Assembly: GCF_009727065.1 (NCBI RefSeq)
Contig: NZ_WNLP01000001.1
Location: 248,001-312,000, forward strand
Source of the DNA: Bifidobacterium canis
GTDB taxonomy: Bacteria > Actinomycetota > Actinomycetes > Actinomycetales > Bifidobacteriaceae
Length of the DNA: 64,000 bases
Direction: 5' to 3'
Shown: piece by piece, positions 27,864 through 38,711 of the stretch
Numbering within the stretch: the stretch's first letter is position 1
How the letters are laid out: each line of letters begins with the position of its first letter
Translations under genes and position numbers: made by a program
The notes under the pieces: generated by a model
Told to the model about the DNA's origin: nothing
The model's database searches: none
Seen by the model: the letters and a program-made list of their open reading frames with translations, nothing else

Positions 27864-30478
27864 ATGTGGTCTGTCACACTCAACATGATGAAAAGAATCT
27901 GAGAATGCTGATTCCCGCAGGAATCGCCATTCTCATCGGCACGGCGTTCATCGCGGCGACGCTGCTGTTCACCAACGCGCTCGACACGTCGATGCGCGAA
28001 CGCACCACCGCACAATACGGTGGAGCGAACTACGCGGTGGTTCACAATAACGATGATACGAGCACTGATTCCGCCCCCGTCACGGTCGGGCAAATGAACG
28101 TGCCAGCCATCGAACAAGTGAACGGCGTGGAAGGAGTCCGCACAGACGCCGACATCGAAGTGATGCTGAGCACCGCCGATGCTCATAGCTCCGACATCGT
28201 GCTCTCCACCACCTCCGATGCGAAACTGCTGCCCATCGAAATAGTCGGAGGCAAACAGCCTGATCCGAACGGCCAGCAGCAGATCGCCATACCGCAACGC
28301 CTCGCCAAGCAGTGGAATCTCAAGGTGGGCGACAGCATCACCACTCGCATGCAATACGGCAATGATCCGCATGACATTACTGCCACGATCGTCGGCCTGA
28401 CCAACGATCCGAACAATGTGTATGGCTATTACAACGGCGCTTCGGTCGTGTCCAATGATCTGATGAGCGCCTACTACGGCGTGCAATCGTTCAACGACGT
28501 GCCCGCCTCCAACGCATACCTGTATATCACGCCATCACAGGAAACCGCCGCGGTCTCGCAACTGAAGTCGGTGCTGCCAAAGGGGTACGGTGTCGAAACA
28601 CGTGCTCACCTTGAAGATGAAGCCATCAAGTCGATGAGCTCGAACGGCGGCGACGTTACCAAGCAGTTCCTGCTCTCCTTCGGTGTGCTGGCATTGGTGG
28701 TTGCGGCGCTCGTGATCGCCAACACGTTCCAGGTGCTTGTAGCACAGCGCCGCCGCACACTCGCGTTGCTGCGCACCATTGGTGCCACGAAACGCCAACT
28801 GTATGTGTCGGTGCTGCAGGAGGCCGGTATTCTCGGCTTCGTTTCATCACTGCTCGGCGTCGGCGCAGGCATCGGCCTGATGGCCATCGTGTCGGCTGTG
28901 ACCAAACAACAGGGAACCATGCTGGCAGGTGGAAGCATCACGCTGAACATCACGGCGCAGGTGTTCATCGTGCCATTGCTCTTCGGCGTCATCATGACGG
29001 TACTCGCCTCGATGGGCGCTGCCCGTGCGGCGACGAACGTCACACCATTGGAAGCCATGCGCCCTCTGGAATTGAGCAACCAGCACAAGTCACGCATGGG
29101 GCGCGCCATCTTCGGCCTGCTGTTCCTCATCGTCGGCATCGGCCTGATGGTTGCATCAATCCCGATGGGCAAGAGCACCAACGACAGCGTGGCAGTAACG
29201 GCATTGCTCCTGGCGATTCTCGGTTGCGCGCTCACCTTCATCGGTCTGGCGATGACCTCGATCTTCTGGCTGCCATGGCTCATGAAAGGCATCGGCTCCC
29301 TCGCGGGGCTTTTCGGCCCCTCCGCGAAGATCGCCAACGCGAACATTCAAAAGAACCCTCGCCGCATCGCAGCCACCGGCACGGCATTGCTGATCGGCGT
29401 GACGTTGATCTCGACGCTCGCCACCGGCGCAGCGGCGGCCAAGGCGACGATGAACCAGGCGCTCGATACGCGCTACAGCGTTGATGTGGTGGTCACCGGT
29501 TCAAGCATCCCCGATGAAGCGGTCACCAAGGTGCTCTCGGAAAAGGGCGTGAAAACCGGCATTCGAGTGAAGACGGCCAATGCACAGTTCTCCAATGATG
29601 GCAAGGAAGTCGATACCGAGGTGATCGGAGTGCCGAACACAGCCGCATTGCAGTCGGTGCTCAACGTCAACATCGGTGATGCAAAACTCGATGCGACGGA
29701 CGCCATCATGCCATTGAACGACAGCTCCACCGGCAAGGCGCTCACGTTCGCCAACAACAAGGTGACGCTTGAGGAAACGAAGACGGATTCCGACGGAGCA
29801 CCTGCAGCCACCGGCAAATCCGTGGAACTAAACGTCGAACAGCGCGACTTCCACAGGGTGTCGCAGGCAAGTGCAGTCGCCTTCGTCAACAGCTCATTGT
29901 TCGACAACGGTACATTCACTGCAACTGGTGACATGCTGCTGCTGAAACTCGCCGTGCAGCCTGACCAGTCGCTCTCCGAGGTGTTCGAATCCATTCAAAA
30001 AGACCTCAACGCATATTCCGATGTGAGCGTCGGAGGGCCCGTCGCCGAGCGAAGCATGTGGGAGAGCATGGTCAACATGATGCTGATGCTGCTCGTGGCG
30101 CTGCTCGCGGTCGCGGTCATCATCGCCATCATCGGCGTGGCCAACACGCTGAGCCTATCGGTGATTGAACGCACACGTGAATCGGCTACATTGCGAGCCA
30201 TCGGCATGACCCGTGGTCAACTCAAGCGCTCGCTTGCCATCGAAGCACTGCTCATCTCGGTGGTCACCAGCGTCGTCGGCATGGTGGTGGGCACACTGTT
30301 CGGCTGGCTTGGCATCTACTTGGTGATGAACTCGATAGCGCCGGTCGTCTACGTGATCGACTGGTCGACCTACGGCATCATCCTCGTAATCGCCATCGTC
30401 TGCGCATTGCTCGCCAGCGTGTTCCCCGCACGCCGCGCGGTCAAGACACCGCCGGTTGAGGCGCTCGCCGAAGCCTGA
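27864..30478 (+). CDS. ABC transporter permease, FtsX-like, one frameshift at N-terminus
   Basis: Large permease of about 871 residues pairing with the upstream ATPase. The ATG at 27864 has AAGGA 8 bases upstream, but the frame runs out after MWSVTLNMM unless one A is added to the four A at 27891-27894, giving MMKKNLRMLIPAGIAIL. It has one N-terminal membrane helix (about residues 14-34), a long extracytoplasmic domain, three helices (about 270-400), a central helix pair, a second extracytoplasmic domain, and three C-terminal helices with two FtsX motifs (RRTLALLRTIGATKRQLY and RESATLRAIGMTRGQLKRSL). This is the two-FtsX arrangement of actinobacterial permeases. Confidence 0.88.
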
Positions 30479-30514
30479 TGCAGTATTCACCTCAATGAAA
30501 TAACACAAATACAA

Positions 30515-30562
30515 TGAACGGGCGTGTGCGCCACCGAATCAGGTGGCGCACACGCCCGTTCA
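30515..30562. terminator. bidirectional terminator between permease and response regulator
   Basis: A 21-bp perfect stem (30515-30535 with 30542-30562) around a 6-base loop GAATCA, between convergent genes. No T-run follows; AT-rich sequence lies outside both arms. Confidence 0.8.
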
Positions 30563-30621
30563 CGTATATGCGTATATCAGTGTTCCGTACGGATTATGTT
30601 TACCGACATAAGAGATCGAAC

Positions 30622-31329
30622 TCAGTCGACGAGATGATTCTCATAGGCGAACACGACTGCCTGCACGCGGTCACGTGCGTTGATCTTCTGCAGAATATGC
30701 GCCACATGAGTTTTCACAGTGGGCAGCGAAATGAACAGTTTGTCGGCGATCTCCTGATTCGAAAGACCATGCGCGATCTCGATGAGCACCTCGCGTTCGC
30801 GCTCGGTCAAGGTCGACAGCTCGGGATCCACATAGGCGGTATCTGCAGCACCCTCCTGTGGTGCCGGAGACTGCACGGTCATGCCGTTTTCCATCATCTT
30901 CTCGATCAGACGCTTGGTGGCTGTCGGTGCGATGATCGCATTGCCCTGATACACGGTGCGAATCGAATTGAGCAGCGTCTCCGGCTCGGTGTCTTTGAGC
31001 AGAAAACCGGAAGCTCCCGCATTGATCGCCGACATCACATATTCATCGAGATCGAACGTCGTGAGAATGATTACACGGGTGCGATGCTCACCATGCATAT
31101 GCGAAGTGATCTGCGACGTTGCAGCAAGACCATCCATGCCCGGCATGCGCACGTCCATCAACACGATGTCGGGGTGAAGCTGCTCGACCATCTTCACGGC
31201 CTGCGCTCCATCGGATGCCTGCCCGACCACCTGCATGTCGGGTTGCGAGTTGATGACCATCGTGAAGCCGGCCCGCACGAGGTCTTGGTCATCAGCAATA
31301 ACAATACGGATTCTGTCAGTATTCGCCAT
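30622..31329 (-). CDS. LuxR/NarL-family response regulator
   Basis: Two-component regulator of 235 residues. The receiver domain has the acidic pair in IVIADDQDLVRAGF, the phosphoacceptor aspartate about residue 59 in IVLMDVRMPGMDGL, the threonine in VIILTTFDLDEYV and the lysine in GFLLKDTEPE. The DNA-binding helix-turn-helix near the C-terminus is LTEREREVLIEIAHGLSNQE followed by IADKLFISLPTVKTHV. A linker of about 25 residues is alanine/proline rich. The start is 98 bases after the stop of the histidine kinase upstream on the same strand, so they form an operon. Confidence 0.94.
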   Translation of the reverse strand: MANTDRIRIVIADDQDLVRAGFTMVINSQPDMQVVGQASDGAQAVKMVEQLHPDIVLMDVRMPGMDGLAATSQITSHMHGEHRTRVIILTTFDLDEYVMSAINAGASGFLLKDTEPETLLNSIRTVYQGNAIIAPTATKRLIEKMMENGMTVQSPAPQEGAADTAYVDPELSTLTEREREVLIEIAHGLSNQEIADKLFISLPTVKTHVAHILQKINARDRVQAVVFAYENHLVD

Positions 31330-31427
31330 ACCAGCTACTGTAGCCGAAACCCATCTCGCATCGGCGCTGTGTCAATCACGCGATGGTCATTCACGTACAT
31401 CGAACAGGTGAAACCAGCCTCGTGCAG

Positions 31428-34018
31428 TCAGTGAGTCGCATTCGCTGACTGTGAATGCTCCATCGACGTCATCTGCTCGTTCAGCGATTTCGCAGGGGTC
31501 AGGTTCAATTCGCCGGATGCCTGCTCGCCGTCATTCTTGTCGCTGAAGCCGGTCTCGCGCAACACGCTCAGCAGTTGACGCATGTGCTTCAATGCCGTGC
31601 GTCCCTGCGTGCCAATGGCGCCGAACGCCTCGGAAATCCATTCGGGGCTCGGCTCCTCGCCAGCAGCCACTTGTGCGTCGATCGTAGCGATCTCCTGCGT
31701 CGTCTCATCGATCACACTGCTCAACGTGTCGTTGACCTCGCTACGAATATTCGCGCTGATGCGGTCACGCTCACGGTTCGCGGCGTTGACGCGCGCTTTC
31801 TCCTGCTCGGCACGCAATGCCTCGGTGCGAGCCTGCAACACCTGCGGGTTCGAACCGCTCGTCTTGACCCAAGCGCCGAAGAACATGCCCATGATGCACA
31901 ACGTGATTGCGATGATCGCGAACTCGATGCCTGCGCCCGACGACAATTGCTGTGTGTACGCAGGCTCATCATGTGTGAGCCAATACCAGGTTGACGGGTA
32001 GCCGGCTGAGAGCAGCATCACCTTAAGTCCCAGGAAGAGGCCATCAACCACAATAAGCGGTGTGAGCCACTTCCATGTACCTCGTTTGCCGTACAGCATT
32101 GCGGCATAGGCTATGAACGGCGCGGCAAGATCAGCCATATAGCAGGGGGAGAGGAAGAGCAGCTGCGCGAACACGACGGACGCGAATATGATGGCCACGG
32201 CACGAGGAAAACGTCGACGCAAGCACAATGGACCCATCAGCATCAACGTCACAATAACATCGATCAGATAGTTGTTCTGTGCTGATTGACCCAGCAGAAC
32301 CAATTGCATCGCATCAGTGGACGCCAGTAACGCGAATATGATCGCGACGATGATCGTGTCGGTAAGCACATAATGGTGCTCCGTCCAGTGCGACAACCGC
32401 GCAACCCAATTGGAGGGCCCACTCTGATGAACCTGGGCAATGGGTCTGGAACGAAGGATTTTGCCGAGTCGCAGGAATGATGGCCAAAAGACCCGTGTGC
32501 CGCTATCTGACGATGGTGCGCTCGCACCCATGTCGCCAGTGGATCCAGTGGACTCGGCGTGCGACGCCGCATCGTCTTGTACTGCGGAAGCAACACGGTC
32601 TGAGGGGGAGCCCGTATTGCTCGGATGCGATCCCGCAAGAGTCACAGCTGTGTCGGGAGATTGCAGAGTGGCTGCAGATTGCGCCGGCGCCGATACTGGA
32701 GATGCATCACTCGTTTGCGATGAAGATGGCGAATATGCTGCCGCCGGCAACGAAGCGCTTGCCGTGAGGGGAACGCTCGCCTTCACTTCGAATCCGCCGT
32801 TCAAACGGGGACCCGCGTCGACCGTGCCATGAACCGCGGTGATGCGCTCGCTCATGCCCATCAAACCGTAGCCAGCCTTATGCCCGTCCAAAGCGGCGGA
32901 AGCCCCGCGCCCATCGTCACTGATCGTGAACGTGACGTCGGTGTCGGTCCATTCCTCACGAACGACCACGTTCACATTATGGCCTGCATATTTGCGAATG
33001 TTCGTCAAAGCCTCTTGCACCACGTGATACATGGCGATGCTTGCCTGCTCGCTCAATCTGTTCGGTTGAGGAGTGCCGACCGTTTCGCGGCGCAAACTCA
33101 TGTCGGTGGAGACGCTGGTCGCCTGGTTGATCAGTGCGCTGATATCGTGGTAATCCGCATGTGGAGAACCGCCGAACACGCCAAGCAGACGCTTCATATC
33201 GTGCATCGCATGCTCCGCCTCATGCTGAATCGTCACCATCGTGGAACGTGCCAGTGTGGCATCGTGCGTTGCCGCATACCTTCCGCCGTCAGACTGAATA
33301 ATGATGATCGACAACGTATGCGCGACGATGTCGTGCATGTCTCGTGCGATACGCGCGCGTTCCGCCGAAGCCGCGATGAGTTTCTCCTCCTGCTCGCGCG
33401 CGACGATCGCATCGTTGCGCTCGTTGAGCAGTTGAATCGTCTGCCTGCGCGCACGCTGCCAGAATGCGGCGATGAGCGTCGTCAACAGAATAAGCAGAAA
33501 GGTGACCGAGGCGATGAGCGTATTGGCCCAGAACGATGTGCCGCTCGGCTCATGTGAACTCAGCAGCGGGCCGTAAGCGTCACCGAACGAAATCACCAAA
33601 GCCGCCGCCACTGCGAGTACGCCGGCGGCAATGACATACTGGTTCGTGCGTTTCGGTGAATCATACACAATCGCCGAATAGAACATCGGTAGGGAGAGCA
33701 TGTCGCCGATAACAAACGGAGGGCCGAAAACAAGCTGCACCACCACAACGGCGACGAACCACCACGCACTCACACGCGCCGCGTGCGCCGCAGCGCCAGC
33801 GGCAATGCCAGCATCACCGACCACAGTTTCGAAATGTTGCCGCTCCAGTAGAACAGCAGTCCATCGCCTTCGAACAACGAGGCGTCAGACAACAGAATCA
33901 CAACGCATATCAGCACAGTCACCAATACGTCGATCACAATGGTGCGATGTTCTCGAAACCAAGTCAGCGCGCGTTCCTTCATACGCGCTAGCATAGCGTC
34001 GGGTGCGGTATGACACAT
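31428..34018 (-). CDS. NarL-type sensor histidine kinase with a second degenerate sensor module, one frameshift
   Basis: Membrane histidine kinase of about 863 residues once one base is restored near 33770, where LALRRTRRV should continue to SAWWFVAVVVVQ. Module 1: several membrane helices, a dimerisation helix with phosphoacceptor His in RARIARDMHDIVAHTLS (about residue 230), and an ATPase domain with YHVVQEALTNIRKYAGHN, ISDDGRGAS and GYGLMGMSERI. After a Ser/Ala/Pro-rich linker of over 100 residues comes module 2: another multi-helix membrane sensor and a helix RERDRISANIRSEVNDTL, which aligns with the dimerisation helix but lacks the His. No second ATPase domain follows. The start ATG at 34018 has CTAGGAACG upstream. 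It is divergent from the peptidase gene. Confidence 0.85.
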
Positions 34019-34129
34019 CGTTCCTAGGCATGATTCGCGGATACGCATATCTGCGCGCGCAAATGCGGGAACGGTGGAACATGATGCACGAGATCTGCAC
34101 ACCATGGGATCGAGACGAAAGGTGAGCGA

Positions 34130-35467
34130 ATGGCACTGCTGAATGAATATTATGTTCCCGGATTGCACGTTTCGGAACATGCGATCGACGTTCCAGTTGA
34201 TTGGGCAAATAATAAACCGGGGCAGACCGTCGACGGCGAAACCATTCGACTGTTCTACCGCGTGGTCTGCGCACCCGAACACATCAACGACCATCTGCCG
34301 TTGCTTGTGTTCCTGCAAGGCGGGCCCGGCGGCGCTGCACCACGCCCATTGGGTCCGAACTCCGACGGGTGGATCGCCGAGGCGATCAAGCACTTCCGCG
34401 TCGTGCTGCCCGACCAACGCGGCACCGGACGCTCCTCACACATCGACTCGCACACCGTTTCCGCAATGAGCGGCACGCAGGCGGCGGACTATCTCAAGCA
34501 TTTCCTCGCCGACTCGATCATCCGCGATTTCGAACACCTGCGACTTACCGAATTCAACGGCGAGCGCTGGGTGTCGCTCGGCCAAAGCTATGGCGGGTTC
34601 CTCACATTGACGTACCTGTCGCTGTTCCCGCACGCGCTGATCGCCAGCTTCACCACGGGCGGCATCCCGCACGTGCCGGCGAACGCGCGCGAAGTCTACG
34701 AGCACACGTTCCCGCGCATGCAGCGGAAAACCGAGCAATTCTACGCGCGCTACCCGTTGGAAGAGCAACGCGTGGCCGCGATTGCGAACAAACTGGCTGG
34801 TGAAACGGTCACGCTGCCGAACTCCGATCCGTTCACCGTGCAACGACTGCAAACGCTCGGTTCCAGCTTCGGCATGAAGCCGTCGTTCGAGCGTGTGCAT
34901 TGGCTGCTTGACGAAGCGTTCGCGAACGGTGACGGCAGCGTGGACGAGCACTCGCCGCTGACCGACGAATTCCTGTTCGGAGTGATGACGGCCACCTATT
35001 CGAACCCGCTGTATTGGCCGTTGCAGGAGTTCATCTACGCGGACGGCGAGCTCAACGAGCCGATCGCGTGGGCTGCCGACCAGGTGTACCGTTCATTGCC
35101 ACAGTTCTCGGCGAACGCGCGCCCGCTGCTGTTCACCGGCGAGGCAATTTTCCCGTGGATGTTCGAGCAGGAGCGCGCGTTGCAGCCGTTCCGCCCGGCG
35201 ATGGACGTGCTGATGAACAGCACGCGGTTCGGCAAGATCTACGACGCCGAACAGTTGAAGAACAATATGGTGCCGTTGAACTCCGCCGTGTATTTCGATG
35301 ACATGTATGTGGACTCCGGACTGCAGCTCGACACGCTTTCTCGCATTGGCAACTCGAACTATTGGGTGACGAACGAGTTCGAACACGATGGCGTGCATGG
35401 CGACGTCGTGTTCAAGCATCTCTTCGACGAGGCGCTGAACAGGGGAGATCTGCACGAACTGTTCTGA
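34130..35467 (+). CDS. prolyl aminopeptidase-like alpha/beta hydrolase (family S33)
   Basis: Serine hydrolase of 445 residues, expected to remove N-terminal proline from peptides in the cytosol. The oxyanion loop is LLVFLQGGPGGAAPRP, the next family block is VVLPDQRGTGRSSHI, and the nucleophile elbow is VSLGQSYGGFLTLTYLS. The histidine is near the end in FEHDGVHGDVVF. The QGGPG and DQRGTG blocks are diagnostic for S33 over generic esterases, and the length matches the longer prolyl peptidases. No signal peptide. ATG at 34130 is preceded by GAAAGGTGAGCG. It is divergent from the kinase, with 111 bases between starts. Confidence 0.88.
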   Translation: MALLNEYYVPGLHVSEHAIDVPVDWANNKPGQTVDGETIRLFYRVVCAPEHINDHLPLLVFLQGGPGGAAPRPLGPNSDGWIAEAIKHFRVVLPDQRGTGRSSHIDSHTVSAMSGTQAADYLKHFLADSIIRDFEHLRLTEFNGERWVSLGQSYGGFLTLTYLSLFPHALIASFTTGGIPHVPANAREVYEHTFPRMQRKTEQFYARYPLEEQRVAAIANKLAGETVTLPNSDPFTVQRLQTLGSSFGMKPSFERVHWLLDEAFANGDGSVDEHSPLTDEFLFGVMTATYSNPLYWPLQEFIYADGELNEPIAWAADQVYRSLPQFSANARPLLFTGEAIFPWMFEQERALQPFRPAMDVLMNSTRFGKIYDAEQLKNNMVPLNSAVYFDDMYVDSGLQLDTLSRIGNSNYWVTNEFEHDGVHGDVVFKHLFDEALNRGDLHELF

Positions 35468-35558
35468 CATATGTCGGCATACACATATCGCGCGTTTCAA
35501 TGCAGGCGATACAATATATGCGATACATTGCAGCAAATAATACATTATTCATATACAT

Positions 35559-35592
35559 TCAGTATTTATATTTTGCAAATTATAAATACTGA
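35559..35592 (+). terminator. AT-rich hairpin between the peptidase and proC
   Basis: TCAGTATTTATA at 35559-35570 pairs with TATAAATACTGA at 35581-35592, followed by GAATTTTTA. It sits 22 bases before the proC start. It may terminate the peptidase transcript or lie in the proC leader. Confidence 0.6.
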
Positions 35593-35614
35593 GAATTTTT
35601 ACTGAAAGAGTAGT

Positions 35615-36408
35615 ATGAAAATCGGTTTTATCGGTTACGGCAATATGGCGCAAGCGATCGCACAGGGACTGGTGCGCAAGCAGGCGGTGGCAGGCACTGA
35701 TATTTATGCATGCGCCGCGCATTTCGACAAGCTGAGCCGCAACATCGAAGCCATAGGGGGCATGCCATGCGCAGCCCCGAAGAGGTGATCAACGCGGCGG
35801 ATCTGGTGGTCATCGCCATCAAACCATACCAGATCGAACCTGTTATCGGGCCGCTGGCGAACTTCCTCGCCGATGAGAACAAAATGGTTGTGTCGATTGC
35901 CGCCGGCTGGGATCTGGCGAAATACCGCGCATTGTTCGGCGAAGCCATGGACGGCGTGCATGTGCAGTGCACGATTCCGAATACGCCGATGGAAGTGGCG
36001 CAGGGCGTGCTCATCTGCGAGAACGTGAACACGTTGACCGACGAGCAGTGCCGGCAATTCGTCGAACTGTTCTCGCAGATCAGCTTGATCGAGGAAGTCG
36101 ACACCGAGCATATGGGCATCGCCATGTGCATCGCCGGTTGCGCACCGGCGTTCACCGACATGTATTTGGAGGCGCTCGGTGACGCCGGCGTCAAGCATGG
36201 TCTGCAACGCGCCACCGCCTACCGTCTGGCGGCGAAGATGATCGAGGGCGTCGGCGCGCTCTACATGGAGACCGGTACGCACCCGGGCGTCATGAAAGAC
36301 GCCGTCTGCTCGCCGGGAGGCACCACCATCAAAGGCGTGGCCGAACTGGAACGCCACGCATTCCGCGGTGCCGTTATCGACGCGGTGGACGCCATCCAAC
36401 AGGCGTGA
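35615..36408 (+). CDS. proC: pyrroline-5-carboxylate reductase, one frameshift
   Basis: Last step of proline synthesis: reduces pyrroline-5-carboxylate to proline with NAD(P)H. The N-terminal dinucleotide fold is [18 protein letters not shown]. The frame breaks near 35773: GGMPCA must continue [20 protein letters not shown], needing one more A. Repaired length is 264 residues, normal. The C-terminal signature is [15 protein letters not shown], and the dimer helix is in [20 protein letters not shown]. The nearby gene upstream encodes a prolyl peptidase, an attractive link (peptide-derived and synthesised proline), but they are separated by an AT-rich hairpin. Confidence 0.9.
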
Positions 36409-36496
36409 GCGCTCTGCGCGCCCGCGCAATGACACAGTTCAGCGAATAATCCAAATCCAGCCGCAAATGACATGCGGCACAAGTACTCTAGGAATC

Positions 36497-37593
36497 ATGT
36501 CTCTTACTATCGGAATCGTCGGCCTGCCGAACGTCGGCAAGTCCACCATGTTCAACGCGCTCACGCGAAACAACGTGCTCGCGGAAAATTACCCATTCGC
36601 CACCATCGAGCCGAACACCGGCATTGTGCCGCTGCCCGACAAGCGCCTGCCGGTGCTCGCCGAACTCGTGCACACCGACAAGATCGTGCCGGCCACCGTC
36701 ACGTTCGTCGACATCGCAGGCATCGTCAAAGGCGCCTCCGAAGGCGAAGGCCTGGGCAACAAGTTCCTCGCCAACATTCGCGAGGCGGATGCCATCTGCG
36801 AAGTGGTGCGCGCGTTCGAAGACGACGACATCATCCACGTGAATGGCCGCGTCGACCCGGCGGACGACATCGACACGATCAACACCGAGCTCATCCTCGC
36901 CGACCTGCAGACCATCGACAACGCCCTGCCGAAGCTCGAGAAGGACCTGCGCGGCAAGAAGATCGAAAAAGCTACATGGACGCGGTGCTCAAGGCCAAGC
37001 AGATCCTCGAATCCGGCCGCACCATCGATCAGGCGGCCCAAGCCGGCGAAATCAAGAAGGAAGACGTCTACGACCTGCACCTGCTGACCGCCAAGCCATT
37101 CATCTACGTGTTCAACGTCGACGATTCCGAACTGCAGAACAGCGAACTCAAGAAGAAGCTCGCCGACTCTGTGGCGCCGGCACCGGCCATCTTCCTCAAC
37201 GCGCAATTCGAATCCGAACTGACCGAACTCGACGAAGCAGACGCCCGCGAAATGCTGCAGGACGCCGGTCTTGAGGAATCCGGCCTCGACCAGCTCGCCC
37301 GCGTCGGATTCGACATCCTCGGCCTGCAGACCTTCCTGACCGCAGGTGAGAAGGAAGTGCGCGCCTGGCAGATCCACAAGGGCTGGACGGCTCCCCAAGC
37401 CGCAGGCGTCATCCACACCGACTTCGAAAAGGGCTTCATTAAAGCCGAAGTCGTCTCCTACGACGATTTCGTCGACGCCAACGGCTCCATGGCCAAGATC
37501 AAGGAGGAGGGCAAGCTCCGCCTTGAAGGCAAGGACTATGTGATGCAGGACGGCGACATCGTGGAGTTCAAGTTTAACGTCAGCAAAGCCTGA
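36497..37593 (+). CDS. ychF: redox-regulated ATPase YchF, one frameshift
   Basis: Obg-family P-loop protein that binds ATP more than GTP and associates with ribosomes. G1 is [17 protein letters not shown], switch region [19 protein letters not shown]3 is [20 protein letters not shown], and the C-terminal TGS domain ends [18 protein letters not shown]. The frame breaks at the five A at 36966-36970: KKIEK must continue [17 protein letters not shown], which needs six A. The repaired protein is 365 residues, as expected. The gene is nearly universal, so a real break would be surprising. Confidence 0.93.
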
Positions 37594-37683
37594 CGGCAGT
37601 AGCTGTTTCATCGACGCACTCTTCGCGAGGCACACCATGATTGTGTCTAGGTTCTGCATCGAGAAATAGTGGGCCAATTTGAC

Positions 37684-37719
37684 ATGGGGTCGCCCCTTCG
37701 AACAAGGCGACCCCATTTT
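37684..37719 (+). terminator. ychF terminator
   Basis: Stem ATGGGGTCGCC at 37684-37694 with its complement at 37706-37716, loop of 11 bases, followed by TTTC. Confidence 0.85.
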
Positions 37720-37797
37720 CATATGAAAGATGAGTATTACTGTGTTCATCGGTTCCGCCGTGGGGCTGGTCGGGATTTTAGTGCATCGACGACTATC

Positions 37798-37860
37798 TTG
37801 ACATATCGAATAACGATAGATTACTATTGAAATACGATAGATCAAAGATGAATATCGAGA
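37798..37860 (+). promoter_or_regulatory. promoter with tandem operators for the DUF2975/HTH operon
   Basis: TTGACA at 37798-37803, spacer of 18 bases, then TACTAT at 37822-37827 as -10. Two near-identical inverted repeats of form TATYG-N5-CGATA overlap the core promoter: 37804-37818 in the spacer and 37825-37839 across the -10. Their centres are 21 bases apart, two helical turns, on one DNA face. A third half-site TATCG is at 37853-37857. This suits autorepression by the small HTH protein encoded in the operon; that link is inference. Confidence 0.7.
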
Positions 37861-37876
37861 TAAAAGGATCGGAACC

Positions 37877-38413
37877 ATGAATGCTTTGAATCCTAGATTC
37901 CCCCGCCCCGCAATCCTTGTTGTTCTTAAAGTGCTGATTGTGATGGGGGAGTTGTTGTGTCTGCTCGGTCAATGGTTTGTGTTTGTGATTTCGACCGAAA
38001 TAGTGAGTGAAATTCCGGAAACTACGCCGGGATTGTGGCCGTACCGCATCGCCGGAGCATTGGGCATTGCGTGTCTCGAAGTGGCGTTCGCCGCCGTGTG
38101 GCCGTTACTGACATTGGCTGGCCGTCAGGATGTGTTCTCCGGCAAAGCCATTCATTGGGTCAATCTCATCATCGGAAGCGCGATTGCCGAGGGTATCCTC
38201 GTACTTGCGGTCTTGGTGTTCTCCAATCTCAGCCTTCCGTATGTCAAGCCGAACGGGCAGGTGGTTCAGGCCGCGCTCGGTGCGCCGATGCTCGAACTGA
38301 TGCTGGTGGTCGCATTGTTGCTCATCGCCGCATTCGTATTGCTGATGTGGGTTATGCGATCATTGCTGATGCAAGCCATCGGCCAACGCCGTGAACTTGA
38401 GGGAGTGATCTGA
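37877..38413 (+). CDS. DUF2975 family membrane protein
   Basis: A 178-residue protein with four hydrophobic segments, near residues 15-38, 55-80, 90-115 and 135-160, matching the four-helix DUF2975 family. No catalytic motifs are visible and no function is established for the family. It is translated with the next gene, a Cro/CI-type regulator whose ATG overlaps its stop by ATGA. DUF2975 genes are widely paired with such YozG-like regulators, so the pair is a recognised but uncharacterised module. GGATCGGAACC precedes the ATG. Confidence 0.8.
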   Translation: MNALNPRFPRPAILVVLKVLIVMGELLCLLGQWFVFVISTEIVSEIPETTPGLWPYRIAGALGIACLEVAFAAVWPLLTLAGRQDVFSGKAIHWVNLIIGSAIAEGILVLAVLVFSNLSLPYVKPNGQVVQAALGAPMLELMLVVALLLIAAFVLLMWVMRSLLMQAIGQRRELEGVI

Positions 38414-38631
38414 TGGCCATCCAAGTCAATCTCGATGTCATGCTCGCCAAAAGAAAGATGAGCGTTAACGAGCTGGCGGATGCCATCGGCATTACGCCCG
38501 CGAATGTGTCGGTGCTTAAGAACGGGCGGGCTAAGGCCATTCGATTCACCACGCTTGACGCGATCTGCAACGTGTTGGACTGCCAGCCCGGAGACGTGCT
38601 TGAGTTCAAGCCTGACGTCAGCAAGAGCTGA
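38413..38631 (+). CDS. YozG-like helix-turn-helix transcriptional regulator
   Basis: A 72-residue Cro/CI-family DNA-binding protein, all one HTH domain: LDVMLAKRKMSVNELADAIG, then ITPANVSVLKNGRAKAIRFT (recognition helix), then LDAICNVLDCQPGDVLEF. It is the partner of DUF2975 in a two-gene operon with overlapping stop and start. The tandem inverted repeats in the operon promoter are the obvious candidate binding sites. Confidence 0.88.
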   Translation: MAIQVNLDVMLAKRKMSVNELADAIGITPANVSVLKNGRAKAIRFTTLDAICNVLDCQPGDVLEFKPDVSKS

Positions 38632-38711
38632 ATGCATTGACTGCAACGGCGGTATTATGCGACTTTCATAACGTGAGCTGTGCATGCCGCCGCTTTGCAT
38701 ACGCACTTATG

